DNA of 64,000 nt, from the NCBI RefSeq assembly GCF_910592395.1, contig NC_088320.1:6138001-6202000 (forward strand). The letters are read 5' to 3'. This document shows, piece by piece, positions 23,101 through 38,100 of this stretch (its first letter is position 1; each line of letters starts with the position of its first letter). This DNA comes from Lineus longissimus (lineage: Eukaryota; Nemertea; Pilidiophora; Heteronemertea; Lineidae). The translations under genes were made by a program, and so were the position numbers. The notes below the pieces were generated by a model, which saw only the letters and a program-made list of their open reading frames with translations, was not told the origin of the DNA and did no database searches.

Positions 23101-26100
23101 GATAATCAATGTCGCAAGCGACATCGTAAGATTAGCAGCGATGATAAAAACGTTCAAGGAATTCCTGTCGGGAAGTCCTAATGGCTTCACGTGAGATGTT
23201 GATGGATAGAACAGGCGGTAGCTAATGGCCTCGAGTGCTTTAGGTTACGAGTCGCGCTCGCGAGGTATTGACCGTGCCCTGCAGGACAGGTGGTAAGAGA
23301 GAATGCTCCTTTGAGGACTTCGAGTCGGCGAGGCCGCGGTCGGCAGAAGTTCGAACACACTTGCTAAATTTTGCATTCGGTTTTAATTCGCCGATTCAAT
23401 CATGAGTGGGGTCAGTTAATATCTGAATGCATGGGACGCCGCGTGTACTTACCTGTGCACACCATCAAGAAGGTGTCTTCGTTTCCGCGAAAGTAGTGCG
23501 CCGCCACCCCAGGCCGCCTGGAAAAAAAATCGTATCACATTAAAGATAAAAGACGATTTTTCTTTGACACTCTATCCAGGGACAATAAAACGGTTACACC
23601 GATTAGGAAATAGATATAAGAGGTGGATTCTTTCTGCTTAAGCAGGGGGTGATTTTAGAAAGAGGGAGGATTTCCTTTTCAGTTTTAAAAAAAGTACTGA
23701 TGCTAAATTGATTACTCTATTCCTCTGGGAACTCACTTCTGTAGGGAACACTATGTCAGATGCTACACCGGCGATATCTCGCGAGGACGTGAATTGCTTG
23801 CGGATGCTGCCGCAGCCACGTGTGAAAGGTGGGGATCAATACCATACATGAATGTCAATAACGAACATCTTTATCTGAGATTATCTATATCACGTCTGCC
23901 AGCAGTTCAAATCAACCGTTCGACCCTTTCTGATTGGCCGGTTGCAAATATCACGCCGGGGATGGAGAATTCGACACTTTTGATTGGACGAGATACCACC
24001 GGAACTAACGGACCCTAAATTTTGCTTTCGGAAGTTCCTGAATGCATTCCCCTTGAGGTGAAGTGACAGATGTTCGTGAATTCACTCGTATATTCAGACT
24101 CTATAGTCCGCAGTGGGTTACGATGTTGCGATCAGCGCGTATAAGATCCCCCAAGATAAATCAATCCATAACCAAGGGTCGAACAAGGGTGTCGCCCGTA
24201 AGTGCACTAATTGCTTGCGGTTGTGTCGAAGGCACAGGTTCATGGGAAGGCAATACCACTCTCGGATGTAGAGCATCCGCGGCATACCTGCTCTACATCC
24301 GTGGCAATACGAAGGAATTTGATGTGATATATGGACGTCTGAAGAAATTAGGTTGGGCAGGGACTCTGATACAATATAGAAAGGGATTATGAAAAGACAC
24401 ATGGTAGGAGGAAACCGGTACTTACATCCACATGCATCCAAAGTTTATACTTTTCGCAGAGGTCGGCGATGGCGTGCAGTCTGTCGAAGGCGCCCATGAC
24501 TGTCGTGCCCGCGGTGGCGCTCACCATGTAAGGCCTCTTGCCCTGGCGTTGGTCTTCAATGATATGTTTTTCCAATTCGTCTACCATCATCTTTCCGCTG
24601 TGACGAGAGACATTTTTTTTATTAAATGCAAATATCGGTATACATGTAGTCGTGGGTGTACGGATTATAATCGGTAATTTTCTTCTAAGGAGTTGATTGG
24701 GGTATACATATATATTCGACACACTGCTGGAGCAACCAATATGTCGTCGAAAGATGTTTGCAGCGCCAACGAAAACGTACATTGTATACCCTGGAGAGCA
24801 CTAGAAACCACCATTAGTAAGAAGTTGAAGTGCGATCTGCTTGAGAGTCTGACCCTTTGTAATTGGACCGCCCAGGGGAGAGCTGAAGCGCAGACAAGGA
24901 CGAAACGTCGCCACATTAATTGTCAATTGAATCGTTGAAGATTTAATGCACAGTGTCATGTATGTGTGTACGTTCCTCTGTTAAAGACATGTTGGTTCCG
25001 AAAGGGTTCAGACGGCGACAGGATAATGATAGATGAACATGTAAAAGTATTTTTATCATTATATATTTCTAAGACGGGATTGACCGCTATGACGGTCCTC
25101 TCTCCTGCCCCCCTAAGTTGTTTTTGGCGTTGAATATACTGTAAGCATGCTAATATAATATCATCTTGATTTGCCTATATAGCAATTAATTCTCTCCGAC
25201 GGATATATATAATTACACCCTATACTAATTAGTCTCAATCAGTGGTAAGACATCCAGCCTACCCGAGGCCGGGTGACAGAGGTGACCAATCATGTGACCG
25301 CGGACATCAGATGACAGGTCGCTTACGACATATGAAAAATCAATCCCCATCATAATAAATGCACATTCTTTAGTTGGAAATGCATTGGATTCCAACATAC
25401 CCTGACAGAAGTTGCGGCACTGTGCGTATCTCGGAGCACTGTGTGCAAGATGCTGATGCACCTTCCCTATCACGCACTGCGAATCACGCAAAAAGGGAGT
25501 AGTCGAGAACATCTCACACCATCTTTTGATCAAACAAACCAGTTCTTTTCCTCTTTACTTCTTTCACCCATCGTTTACCCATTGTAAATGAACCACGAGG
25601 CAGCATCTCTCTTGAGCTAACTTCTTCTTCCCGACAGAGGCAAGCCCAGATCTCCACCTATCACCAGATCACTGATCAGCAACAGTATTCCTTTCATATT
25701 TCGTCTTGCGTTTCCTTTGTTTGGCGCCCGTGGTTCCAAGTATCGGGAAATGTGAGGCTTGTCAATACCGAACGTATAGATTTGTGGTTCTCTCGCTTCT
25801 GTGGGAAAGGCACCAATGCCCTGAATGCATTTCGTTGTTTCCTTTCAAAGCCGTTATCGAGAAACGTCCTCAAAGAAGAGTCCGGCAATGCTGAAGGAAA
25901 TCTTACATCTTCTTTTAATTACTGATACACCCCGAACCTCAGGGTCTATACTCCCTTGAAACGTAGCCGGGGTACATCTTAAAGATGCAACACATTGGTG
26001 GTCAAGATGTTGTAGATAGGGATTGGCCTGACCGGTCTAACGAGTACGCAATTGCACGATTTTTACAGCTTTATCAACAGTAAACGTAGCTACCTACATG

Positions 26101-29100
26101 CAGTTGTCAATGACAATGCGAATGGCTGTGCTAGAAAGGTTGGTACAAGTCTCGCACAGTTTTGATCTTCCATTAGTTTTGTGGGGAACCGAAGAGCGTT
26201 GTGATTAAAGACGTGTTACATTGCTTACCGTTCATCGCACTTGATGGCAACCACGTTTTCAGCTCCGAGACCAAGAAGAGCTCCGGCCTGCTTTATGGAG
26301 TAGTGACTCTGAAAAACGCAAAAAAATACCATAAAATAATGGAATGCTCGTTCTTTTTTCTATCCTTGATTCCATCCATACAATTAAAACGTTATGACCG
26401 CATACAATTATCATAACGGTGGCGAACATCAGCGTCAGCCAGAATTCAGTGAACTGGGGTTTTTAAATAAGATCAACGATTCGTGATAAAAAAATAAAAC
26501 CTCAGTCAAAAGCAACACCGGCCAATATCTATTTCGATTTGATTGACACCGCATTAAGAATTCCAGCAGCTTTTATGGCGCCAAATAGCTGCTTTACGCC
26601 TCTGTGGTTAACGAGAGAACAACTCCCGTGTGCAGAGGTGGCAATAACTGGCGAACGTGGAGCGAATTTGAATCCGGGCTTTCGAAGGACGCCATCGTGT
26701 TATAGGGACAAGTTGGGCATGAGATACGTTCGTTGGGTTTTCATGCCAATTCGCTTCCAGCTTGGCCGTGACTTCTCCAAACCGGATCAATGAAAAATTT
26801 CTTAATCAAAAGCAGCGCACGAAGACGGAACGCAACTGAGGGTTCACCGAAATTCACAAGCCACGTCAAAAACTGCCTCCAAAAACTAGCGTTGGCCATC
26901 TATTAGAGATCATGATCGACTTTAACTTTGTGTCCTGCTACCTGTGGTGGTGCATCGTGGCAAACGGGGGTATGATCATATAAGCCACCTAAATTGTTAT
27001 ATGTTTCCACTAATCTGATTGGCTCTCATATATACATGAGTTTGTTACGAGCGTTGCGATTGGCTCACCTGTTCTCCAGTGTAGACGACGAGGTGAGGTA
27101 TTGAGGCCATTCCCTTATGTTTACAATCCGGGAAGAACTTGTGGCGGGCCGCGTTTATGGCGTACAGGTTGGAGATGGCGCCTCCTGTTGGAAAAAAAGA
27201 TTTTATTTGTGAGGAGGCAATCAGGCAATCATGTAGATGTATGCCCCTAAAAGGACAAACGGCGACTGGAGCTTGACTCGGAAACATGGCAGACTCGCCA
27301 TTCATCATGTTCGTTAAGATGGAAGAAACAACTAACATACAATTTAACTCGAGTAAAACAACTTTTCATAGGCCATAGATTTCATCCTGACATCAGGCTT
27401 TTTTACTCCTACGTCATATTCAAAATATCGAGAGGTGGAGTATATTGAAATAATCCTGGCTAACGGTGCACCGACGTCAAGAGATGTTTTATCTTATTTT
27501 AGAAACGAGGCCTCGTGCCTTACCTGGGGCAAATATACCATCGCCATCGAGCCAGCCCACGTACTCCCTCATCTTTTGAAGGGTGACCTCCTCCATCAGG
27601 GTGAAGACAGGGGCAATCTCATAGGTAAACCTGAAAAATGGAAACGCAGGATGAAAATAGCCTATGCATGCCAACAATCTTCCAGACGTTCGTTTGCCAA
27701 AAGCGTATACGGACGTTTTGGATAGAATCTGACCCATCTACCGAAAGCACTGCGATAGCTACTGAGATGTTCAATCAGTTATCGCGGGGTTAACGGAGGC
27801 TGTCGTATCTCCGCATTCGCATGCTAATCACGTGACAAATTAGTGTAGTCGGGTTGACATAAATCAAGAACTCTCGAGGAAACGCTGAGGCGTGGTGTTA
27901 TTTCGAGCATTTACGGGTCGCCGGTCACTCGACTACCGGAACTTTAGTAAATTATACACACCCTCGCCGGAATCATCCTCGTCACCAAGAAGACTAGTCT
28001 TTATTCATGGTATGAACAAGAGTTTTCACTAGCCTACGCCCCTCGATATATACTATTCTGTAGACATGAACTGTACATGTATGACGTACTGAATGAAAAC
28101 CCTGAATCTCAGGATGACCCGGAATATGACAACTTGATTCTGGCTGACGTATACTGTTCATGTATTTGTAAGCCTGATTCTGAATAGTTTATGCTTCAAA
28201 CATGTTCAATCAATGTCCAATGAATGATGAGAAAAAGAGGCAACTTTTCCGCGGGAATATGAAAGCTTATGGTCCGATTCTTCCATGACGCACGCATGTC
28301 CAACTAATGGCCAATGAGATTCGAGAAAGAAAACAAGTTGCAAGATGTTGCCGCGGATTAATCTGCTGTCATTTGCTTAATACTTTGAGATGAAATCAAT
28401 GAAGTGACGATGTTGTTTGAATGGTTATTTGATGCCATTGGAAACCGATCAATCAGAAATGTGACTCATTTTTTCTCGTTGCGGAAAAAGGGATAACTTT
28501 AGATTCTGTTGACTTCGCTGCGGTATAAATATATTTTGTACAAAGGAACTGCATGTACAAGAAATACTAAACGTGATCGTAATGGTAATTAAAAAGGAAA
28601 CAATTTGGTACCGGTGAATCTTGGTCGTCCTGGGAGAGGTGGTCACGTTAATACTGAGATGCATTGGTTGAAGGCGGGGAACGACGTACGATGGAACCCC
28701 AAACCGCCCTCCAACAGTCGGCACTTGCCCGGCCGGAAGCCGGGAGGTTCATCGACTGCGGTTTATCTTTACCTCAACCCTGTTCATGGTCGTCGACCGA
28801 GGTTCTATGTACAAGAAATGCTAAACGGGAGTGTAAATATGATGTGAACATTCCTGAGCTATCTTGCGCTAACCCTTATTCATCAGCCCATCAACCAGCA
28901 GTCCCTTTAATTGGTTTCGGTCTTATCTGAAACAAGTAGCTGTAAGCAAAATATGGTTCCTCATGAAATAATGCATACGGTACGGACTTTATACGAAGTG
29001 ACTTTTTCTCGAAGGTACGTGACCAATATATTGGGAAGTAACATAATGTATGCATAATATTACCTTGGCATGTACTATTTGCTTCACGTGACATTTTCCC

Positions 29101-32100
29101 TCCGACGAACCGCTGTACCGGAAGCATACATTTCGCACGCACTCTCTACCGGAAGTAACCTTTGACATGCGCTTGTTTACCAATCAGATTCCCCACGTCG
29201 GCAAATATCATTCAATGCAGGAAATCAAATCATCGTTCATGATATCAATCATTTATTTCCATCAAAAATTACTCTTGTTCCTGTTTTCTCAGGACTTTTA
29301 CGATGGTTATTTATAGGTTTACGGCTATTGGGCTATAAACAGTTGTGGCCTGGCGAATGGAAATACCAACATTCGAGGACGTTTCCAATGTACGGCATTC
29401 CAGATTTTGAAAAATATCAATATGGCGAGGAGGGGATAGTCCCTCAATTCCCGTCTCAGTGATTTTTATGTGCATTCAGACCCCTCTTCACCCCGCTCGG
29501 AGAGCTTGACCCTACACCCCGACTGGTTTTAATAGCAGAATTGGCACGTTGGTTTGCGACTTGGTCTAGGGGGCAGCACCTTGCAATGACGTCATCTTTG
29601 CGAACTCCTTTAGATATCAAGTTGACACATGACGAGATCTCCGTCTGACCTTAAATGGGTTACTTCGTAATTACAACTTGTACGCTTGGGCGGATGGCAA
29701 TGACGGCAACAGATGGCACGGACATTAGACCGCCGGAATATGAGCTAAGAATTACCCCATGCCTCAGCGAACCGTGGTAGTGATGGTGTGATAGATGGAT
29801 CGACGAAAACAACTAAACCCGTTCGATATTTTGTTTGAAATACCTCGTTCTCGCAAAATTTTATCATTATACAGCGGGAAAAGAAAACGTTTTCTCCGTT
29901 AAAAGAGAAACGTACATTAGAAGAACTACAATACATGTACATGAAAAAAATGCGATACTATATTATTGCCACCGGTCACATACAGCTGCTTTCAATCCAA
30001 TGGCGCTATTTTGCGGAGAGAGTCCTTCAATTTTTGCTTTCGGAAATTAATGAAAAATGAACTTACATGTTCGCGTTTGCTGTGGCGCAAAGCCATTCCC
30101 CGGCGAGGGCGATCATGTCCAGCCCGCTGGAGAGTTGGTTGAAGAACCGTGGATGAGCTGAAATTTGAAACAAACCGAGGATAAGCTGATGAATATGGAA
30201 ACGAATCGGGGATGAGCTGAAAAATATAGACACAGCTTTATTAAAGAAATCTAAAGAAACAGCTGAAAGACACAGAAAAAACATGGATGGGCTGAAAAGT
30301 ATAGAAACACTGTGGATCCTGACAAGTAACGTTCTCCTCAGGTTCCGCCAGATTTATCGCCGTCCCTAACACCATGCTGAATTCTTTATCTGGTGACCCG
30401 CGATGCAGAAATGTCTCTTTCCCCCTATTAGTTGTGCACTGGACAGAAAAAGTCTTGTTGGAAATCGTGATTTGATATTTAAGAGCATCTGTTCTCGGGT
30501 GGTCTGGCTCCTTTTTTTGGCGGAGAGCAAAGGCTAAATTGGTGGGTGATTTTGTTTCTGGAATGCTGCTGGCTATAGCCAATGTGTGGTGTTATTCATT
30601 CTTTTTTAAATGTCCTTTGTGTACTATGACCTTTGAGTCACCCCAGCGGCAGTCATATGCCTGCTTCGTACTCCGCCGACAAAACCCAGCGAAACGAAGA
30701 AATCTAACAGCAAGATTCACTTGGCAGAACGAACCATGCGAAATTCAAATTAAATCGACACGAAGTTTCGCTCTCTAATCTTTAGGGAATATGTTACTAA
30801 CAGTACAAAATGCTGCATCGATGATTTTGAGCAGGTATAGGTGATTAATTCTTTAGTATAGAAGTGTGACGATCTTGGAACGACGAGGGATCCCGATTCC
30901 CAGAGGGTGTATCATGCACCTCTTGCAGGCGTGGGGGAATGGGAACTGTGCCAAAGAAAGCCTTTTACATTTGAAGTGAGCGGATATGTGTGGAGATTCC
31001 ATTTGATAAGAGGATCGATACCGGATCTTCTCTTTTCCAAAACAACACGCAAATATCAACGAATTCCTTATTCCATTGATGAGAAACAGGGCCGAATCTG
31101 TTGCCAGTGCAACCCTTCAATCTGACAATCGATCGCCAGGAGGACACTTCAAAAGAAATCGACACGTCACTCTAGCTCTCCAGCACCTGTCAAACTTTCT
31201 CTCAAACTGATTGAGTCAACTGATCACCGTTATCAAGTATCTATCCTGGCTAATCGAAGGCGTCCACGATCATCTGAGGCGATGGAAGCAAAATATTTGC
31301 TTCCAGTCCACGGCCGGTTATTTTTTCAAATACTCAAAAGGGCGTGATCAGAAAGGCTTCGCATTTTGCGTTGAGGATAAGAAAACGTTTCTAAAAGGAG
31401 TATATGGAATGCAACTACCCAGAGAGTTAGACTTTTTGCCGGACTTTTCCCTGGGGGTCAAAGATTCCTTTTACACCAGTTCCAAAGGAGTTTTACGGCG
31501 AGAGGGCGTTGACGAGACACAAACCACCCAATCCGAACACCTCATCACGCCGCGAATACTTCGCGTTCAAGTTCCATCGAGAGGTGTGCGATCGCTTGTT
31601 GGAGTGCTGGGGTTTCACGCTCCGACACCTCCATCGAGATGCCGATACCGGATCGATAAGAAACAGGATATTTTCTATTACCTGCGAACTTTTCTCGATC
31701 CCATTCATGAGAATATTGAGTTCCTGGTAACTGTTTTCTGAGGTGCTTCATCAGAAAATTGATTTTGTTTCAAGGTGTTTACTGGCTGTTTGATTTATTT
31801 TCCAGCCCCCCCTTTCCGTCAGCGGTATGCCATGTCAATTTCTGTCCTGAAATAGTTCCGATGAGAGAAAATCTTCAGAATATTTTACGCTTTCAATCCA
31901 ACGAGTTTTAGTCAGCACTTTCTTAGTCCAACAATTCCGGCGGACTAATTCTTCAGGTAGTGGGACACGGATTCCAGCTACGACGCGGTATCAACGTTTT
32001 TGGATGTACAGTACCACATTATTCAGTGTTCGCTAACAAAAGATTGACGGAATAAGCGACATGATGATAAGGAAGGACTGCGCTAGAACCGAGTCACACC

Positions 32101-35100
32101 ATTTTAGAGTGTTTCTGGGCGGAATATGGATGCACTCAGAAGTGGGAACGCTCTACGCCAATCAGAGTGCAGCCGCTAATTTCTCCCGCGCAGTAAAAAA
32201 TGACCAAAAGTATTACAAGAGAAAAGACATGTAGCTTCACAGACATACACTAATCTCTCTGCTTGGGCATGGGTAAAAAACTGTTGTTATATCTTCCTTT
32301 ACATGTACCTGAAACAAACGAATCTTTTTTGCCTCTTAGTTCTGATTGACCTTTTCTTTACCTGCGTCCTTTAACAATACACACGGTGATCAAACAAATG
32401 CTTGCGTATTTGAAATGGTGCGTACCTTTTTTCTGGAGGGACCAAAATAATCAATTCAGCTCAGTCGCGCTTGTCCATTTTCTGTGAATGTAATACTGGA
32501 AAGGTTAAATCCCGATACTCGAACAGGGCCGGTTGTTCAGAGAGGGTAAAGTCGCTTTCCTTGACGAACTTTTTAGGAAACCGCGTGGTTTTTATAGGCC
32601 TGGCTAAATACATGTACATGTACATTGAATGCATTTCAGTGTAAGTTATTGGCTTTTTAATTGCAACTGCGACCTCTGGGCCTTCGGAACTTGGGACACC
32701 TCGACGGTTTTCAGCTGTAATCATGGTAAGGGAATCAGATGGCCTCGTATATCTATTTTTTAGTGAGAAAACGCAGCATTCTTTTGTCACATCCTGTATA
32801 GACCATTCTACAGATATTCCTTCCCGAATTAATTTCAAAACTCATCGATTGTATACTTTTAAGTTCGAAGAGCGCACGCTCCACTCATTGATATTATACA
32901 TTACTTATCAAAATATCAAATTACTTTGGGAAAAATCCATGCGAGGCGAATCGGATCCACTTAATTGAATTTAGTTGTTTAACTTTGATCCCCGCGATCA
33001 AAGATCGAGAAGGTTGGAGCGCAAAGGAGACAGTTTTAGTTGGGGGTTTATAGCAGGCGAGGGGTTGCCTATCGTACAATTGCTTCCAGAGATTGCAAGC
33101 CTAATTAGATTATCTGAAAACCTTAAAACTCTCAGCGAAATCAAATGTATACAATCGCGCGGCGAGTTCTGGTGAATCATTTTCTAGGGTGCTTCAGCCT
33201 GATATAGCTCTCTAAGATGACACCATGGCACCTTTTGGGGTGCTATGAAAAGAAAGGTGCCATGAAACGAACTTGAATAGCTAGAGATAAAATGAAGTCC
33301 CAAGGCTTATAATATGTTGCTCCACTCATTCGTCACCGTCTGGCCTTCATCTCAAACTGCAATCTTGAGGAGAGCTTTCTGTAGCACCCTAGGATGCCCT
33401 GTGAGCAGCAAATACACTTACCTAATGGGGTGCTATATAGGGTGCAACCCACAGGGCACCCTAGCATTAGAGTGCAATCGAAATATTTCTTTAGGGATGC
33501 ACTTGCAGTATGAGTTACCTTGACTTATTTCTTCTGGCTAACTTGTAGACTGGACAGTGATGAATGGGTGGAGCAACATCCGAGCATTGGAACCTCATTT
33601 TACCTCGGGTTATTCAATTTTGTTTCATAGCACCCCATGTCGAATTGGGGTAGCATAGGGTACCGTGGTGGCACATTAGGGTGCCATAGTAGCACTTGGG
33701 GTGCTCTGTAAGTCATAGCACCCTTTTGGCATCCCTAATTTTAAGAGTGATACAAAGCCTTGAGTGCTGAAAGACCACCGCTTCGTATCGTGTAACTATA
33801 TCCTCGTGATAGGTTAAGGTGACATGAGGTAGCTGTTCATTTTAACTTCACTTATCGCCTGCCAGTCTCCGCATTCCTAAAGGAGGTCGTCGGTACGGTC
33901 AACATCTGAAATTCGATCGGGTGGATATAGCATGAAAGAATATACCAAAAGAACCATTCAGATACTATCAAAAGGTTTTTACAAACACAAAAACCTTTTT
34001 TATGACCTTTTTACTGCGTCTCCTTTGCCAGCATCTGCCTTGGCTTCCCCTTCGGCAACAATCGTCAATTGTGTTTTTCTTTTGTGTTTCGGAAAACGTA
34101 TGTCCTGTTGTCTTCAGGCGTTTGATTTTGATTAAAGGGAGACTATAAACAGGAGTAAGGTGAGTTAGATTAAGTTACACGAAGTCACCGATAGACGTCT
34201 CTCCAATCTCACCGCACATGTCATCATTCACGTTGTACGAGGAATATATTCATCTCTTAACCGGGCATTCATGTATCCACCCCTGAAGACCACCATTTCG
34301 AAACGTCGCTCTGGCCTGTGGTCCCCCTTTAACAAAATTTATGAGACCTTAATGCGTTAATGTCCAATAGCACTCAAAGAGCAGCGTCACTAATTGGCCG
34401 ATAACGAGTAAGTAACGGACCGTTTCTACCTGCGTTCCTCACAAAGCTATTCGCAGTGATTTGGTATCCTTTGCCCGGTTGGCACACATGTCACCCCCGA
34501 TGATTACTCGTGCTAAATGAGGCACAAACTCATTTCACCAAGTGATCAGGAATGACGAATACGTCAGACGTGAACGCTCCGAGTGAAGTTTCCCTGTGCG
34601 GGATTTCTTCTCTCTGTGAGGCTAACGAACTAAAGTTTATAGGGATGCCGGTGGTGAAATTAAAAACTTCAGAAAGTAGGTTTGACGGGACGCATGTGGG
34701 CCTTGCTAATTATCTCGGGAAAGCTTTTGTATAAGATTCTCAAGGAAAGGTTTGAAGTTCTTGTTGGTCGTCAGGATATGAAGTAAGAAGAGTCTTCCTA
34801 TATGGCTTAAGCGTTAACTGATGACCGAGTAAAAAGGAGTTATTCGCAGAATTCCTGCGGAATATCGCGCATACTTATTAGATTCTTCATGCGACGTACC
34901 ATACCGCGGGTCATCACTCGCTTCCTTCATTGCCGAACATAACACGGGGTAGTTTGCGCTCTCAGGAATGTTGATGACCAGGGATAAATTAAGATTCGGG
35001 AAGCAACATTAGGAATTTCATTGTTTAGCAGTGGTGGACATCTTCTGGTAGTGGTTTTGCTTTTGATGTATTGGAGTGGTAAAAGTCAGTGAAGAAATAG

Positions 35101-38100
35101 TACAACTGGCCGCACGCGCGTCCAGTGCCAAATGTACTGATTGTCATCTACATGAAGGTACATGGACATACATAATTGGTGCCAAATGTACGGATTGTCA
35201 TCTACATGTAGGTACATGGACATACATAATTGCATTACATAACTATATAAGGCAAGACCATGAATCCATCTGTTGTCACAAGAACAATCTGTTGTCACCA
35301 GATCCATCAGTTGGGACCAGGTTCTGTCTGAAGTGGAATGGTGGAAGAAGATGCAATAGATGTAGTTAGTGCAGCTTTTTAGAAATATATACCGTAACTT
35401 AGAAATGCCGACACCCTTCCCATACTTTTTGGGGCTTTGTGAGTGTAGCGGCCCAGTGTTTCTAGTGTCTAGTGTCTCGTTTACCCAAATTTCCCCTGGT
35501 TTTATTTTCAGTTGAGCCTAAAAAACCACCGAAGCCGGTTAACCCTGAAAAGGTCCAGTTGTACGCGATGGCCTATGACATTACCACATGAAATCACGTG
35601 ACTTGACACGTATGTCGTAAAATAACCTTCTCGGACTGTATTCTGGGAACATTGCTAATGAATCAAAATAAGTGTACATGCATGCAGACTCGTTCATCAT
35701 TCTGATACAATTATATCAATAGCACCTGGGTATGGCGTTCGAAGATTGACCAGCCATTCATGCCGATGGAGTGGGTGGATTGGCCGCAGATGCATCCAAC
35801 AACATCCTTTTACATTAAAGGATGACAATAGGCAGAAGCTACGGGGTGAAATTGGTAGTCTTGATGTCACTATAGCAGGCTAAGTGGAGGGCCTGCCTGG
35901 GTAGGTCTGATTCAGCAATAATCGTGAATAACAAAAGCAATATTTCACCTGTGAACATTGCGAATATCAATAACTGAATTTTAAAAGTTTTGCCAATAAG
36001 ACGATGACAGTTTGCCAACTTGACAAAATGTCAATATTACCATCTACCTATGCCCCAATGACGTATCTCAGCAAACGGAAATCGACACTCTTCGACACCC
36101 GGAGGCGCGAATCTCCGATAAAACAAAGATGGCTGCGCATCTTGAAATGACAGCCGATATGCCCTGCTGTTTGATTGTGTTACCATTCTTTGAGAAGATG
36201 CGGGGAGAAAATGAGTCTGGTGTATTTAAAGAAGGGAGATTGGGGGTTCTGTGCAAACACATCGGTTAAACTGATCAGAGAGATCTTCCATTACCACTTG
36301 GACATGAGTGGCGCAATCGATCATTCGGATGTGAAGGGCAAAACTCCCCGAATTTAAACTCGCAAAACGGGGATTCTTACCGACTGCAGACAGCACTCAC
36401 TGATGCAAAAGGGTCGGCTTAAAAAATTTATAGAATTCTTAAATGCTTTACTTCCTGCAATAGATAATCCAGCTTCCCACCCAGCAATGATATACATCTT
36501 AGCTACAACTCGTGATTAGTTGACATCCTCGGTTACATTGGGCCCAGGATCGATGGACCAAGACGCTAAAGCCAGGTGCTGGTTCTCACGCGGTCTTAAG
36601 TAGTTTCCTAGATACAGCCGATATCTTACTATCATCACTTGAGTACGACGGTGAAGGAATCTCTTACTCTCTCCATTACATAAGTCCTGTGTAATGTCTC
36701 CAAAGTGTTTCCAGATATCGGTGTTTTGGGGATGGCGCCGCATATACTGCAAACCATGACACTATGGTATGCACATTTTGATGATTGCTACCAAGAAAGG
36801 ATCAAGTCTATGGTCTGACTAACATAGATGTTAGAAACAATCAAAATATTGACCATTGGCCATTTCTAATGGACAAAAAGACCAAATACTACATAAATAT
36901 TAAATGGAAGTCTTTATCATGGGTAATTAATACACGATCAGAAAACATTACCGCATCATTGAGGGATTGGTCAGACAGCCGGCCTCTATTCAAATGCATC
37001 AAAAAAATATGAGGCCACGACTATCAATATTTGTTACCAGAATGTAACTTTAGTTCCGTGGTCACGATGAATATGGGAAAATCAATCTAAAGGTAAAACT
37101 CTCGCCACGATACTGCAACGATTACATTTACAAGGGATGTATGTTGCGTCAGGATATAGCCAATCTTGAAGAGAGAACAGCATTGCTCGTGGCATCCTTG
37201 AAACATGTTGTACTAAAAGCATTTACATGTTAATTTGAGTTGTCTTCCCCTCTTTTCAGAAACTGAACTGAAATCCTCACTTCTGGATTTGAGATTAAAC
37301 TTTCTATGGCAATAAAAAAGGTGTTTCAATGAGAGAATCCCTTGTTCTGGTTTAGCTGCGCAACTAATTCGACGTGATAAAACAGTATATAAGTAGTCGG
37401 ACGCCAGGTGGTCACCAAAATGAATATTTACGATTGAAATCCCATCGGCCATGCATTTCCTTATCAAGCCTTGGGCAAATATTTGGAGGCGGCGACCCAC
37501 GCTTCTCGCAATTGGCAAAGGATCTTGTCACCAAGAGTTTTGCATCTTATCAACTCGGCTACGTTTAGAGGGATTGTAAGATCATTGAGTTCAGGATGTG
37601 TAGGCCTCATAATTCAGCTTCCCTCGCCCAGCGGTTCTTGATCCAAACCCAAAGAAGATGATCAACACGGAGGCCTACATCAGACAGATTCTGTTAAAGG
37701 CAACAAGTTTTCTTTTTCAGAAAGAAAGTGTCCAAAAACAAGCTTTTTCTGATTGATATACACCGCGGACGCCAGTTCGCCGCGTCGGCCTACCGACTAT
37801 CAGCTTCAGGAATGGCCTTATTTCCACTATTTGCAGTCGCTAAATCACCAAATCGCCAGCGACAAAATGATATCTTCCCATCCATAAAATCAATTCGGAA
37901 TTAATTCTTCCGACCATTCAACAGCTGTTGAAAATGTTGCTATTAATTCTCACGAAATTGATATAGTCAGTGGCGTAAGCGGCCGAAAATGTGATTGATT
38001 GTGTTAAGCGACAGCAATATCGTCTGACACGTACTCAAAATGCTAATGACCCATTCGTTTTCTATCATTTAGAATAGGGAGGTCCTCCTCTCGCCGGACC

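Noticed and set aside
31211-31741. 176-codon plus-strand open frame in GAD intron 2
   Set aside because: No recognisable domain, no codon or splice context, and a frame of this length is expected about once by chance in a window of this size and composition.
32524-32545. Second foldback element (end CAGGGCCGGTTGTTCAGA)
   Set aside because: It resembles the 14614 terminal repeat, but I could not find a complementary end or repeat units nearby, so it is at most a solo end.
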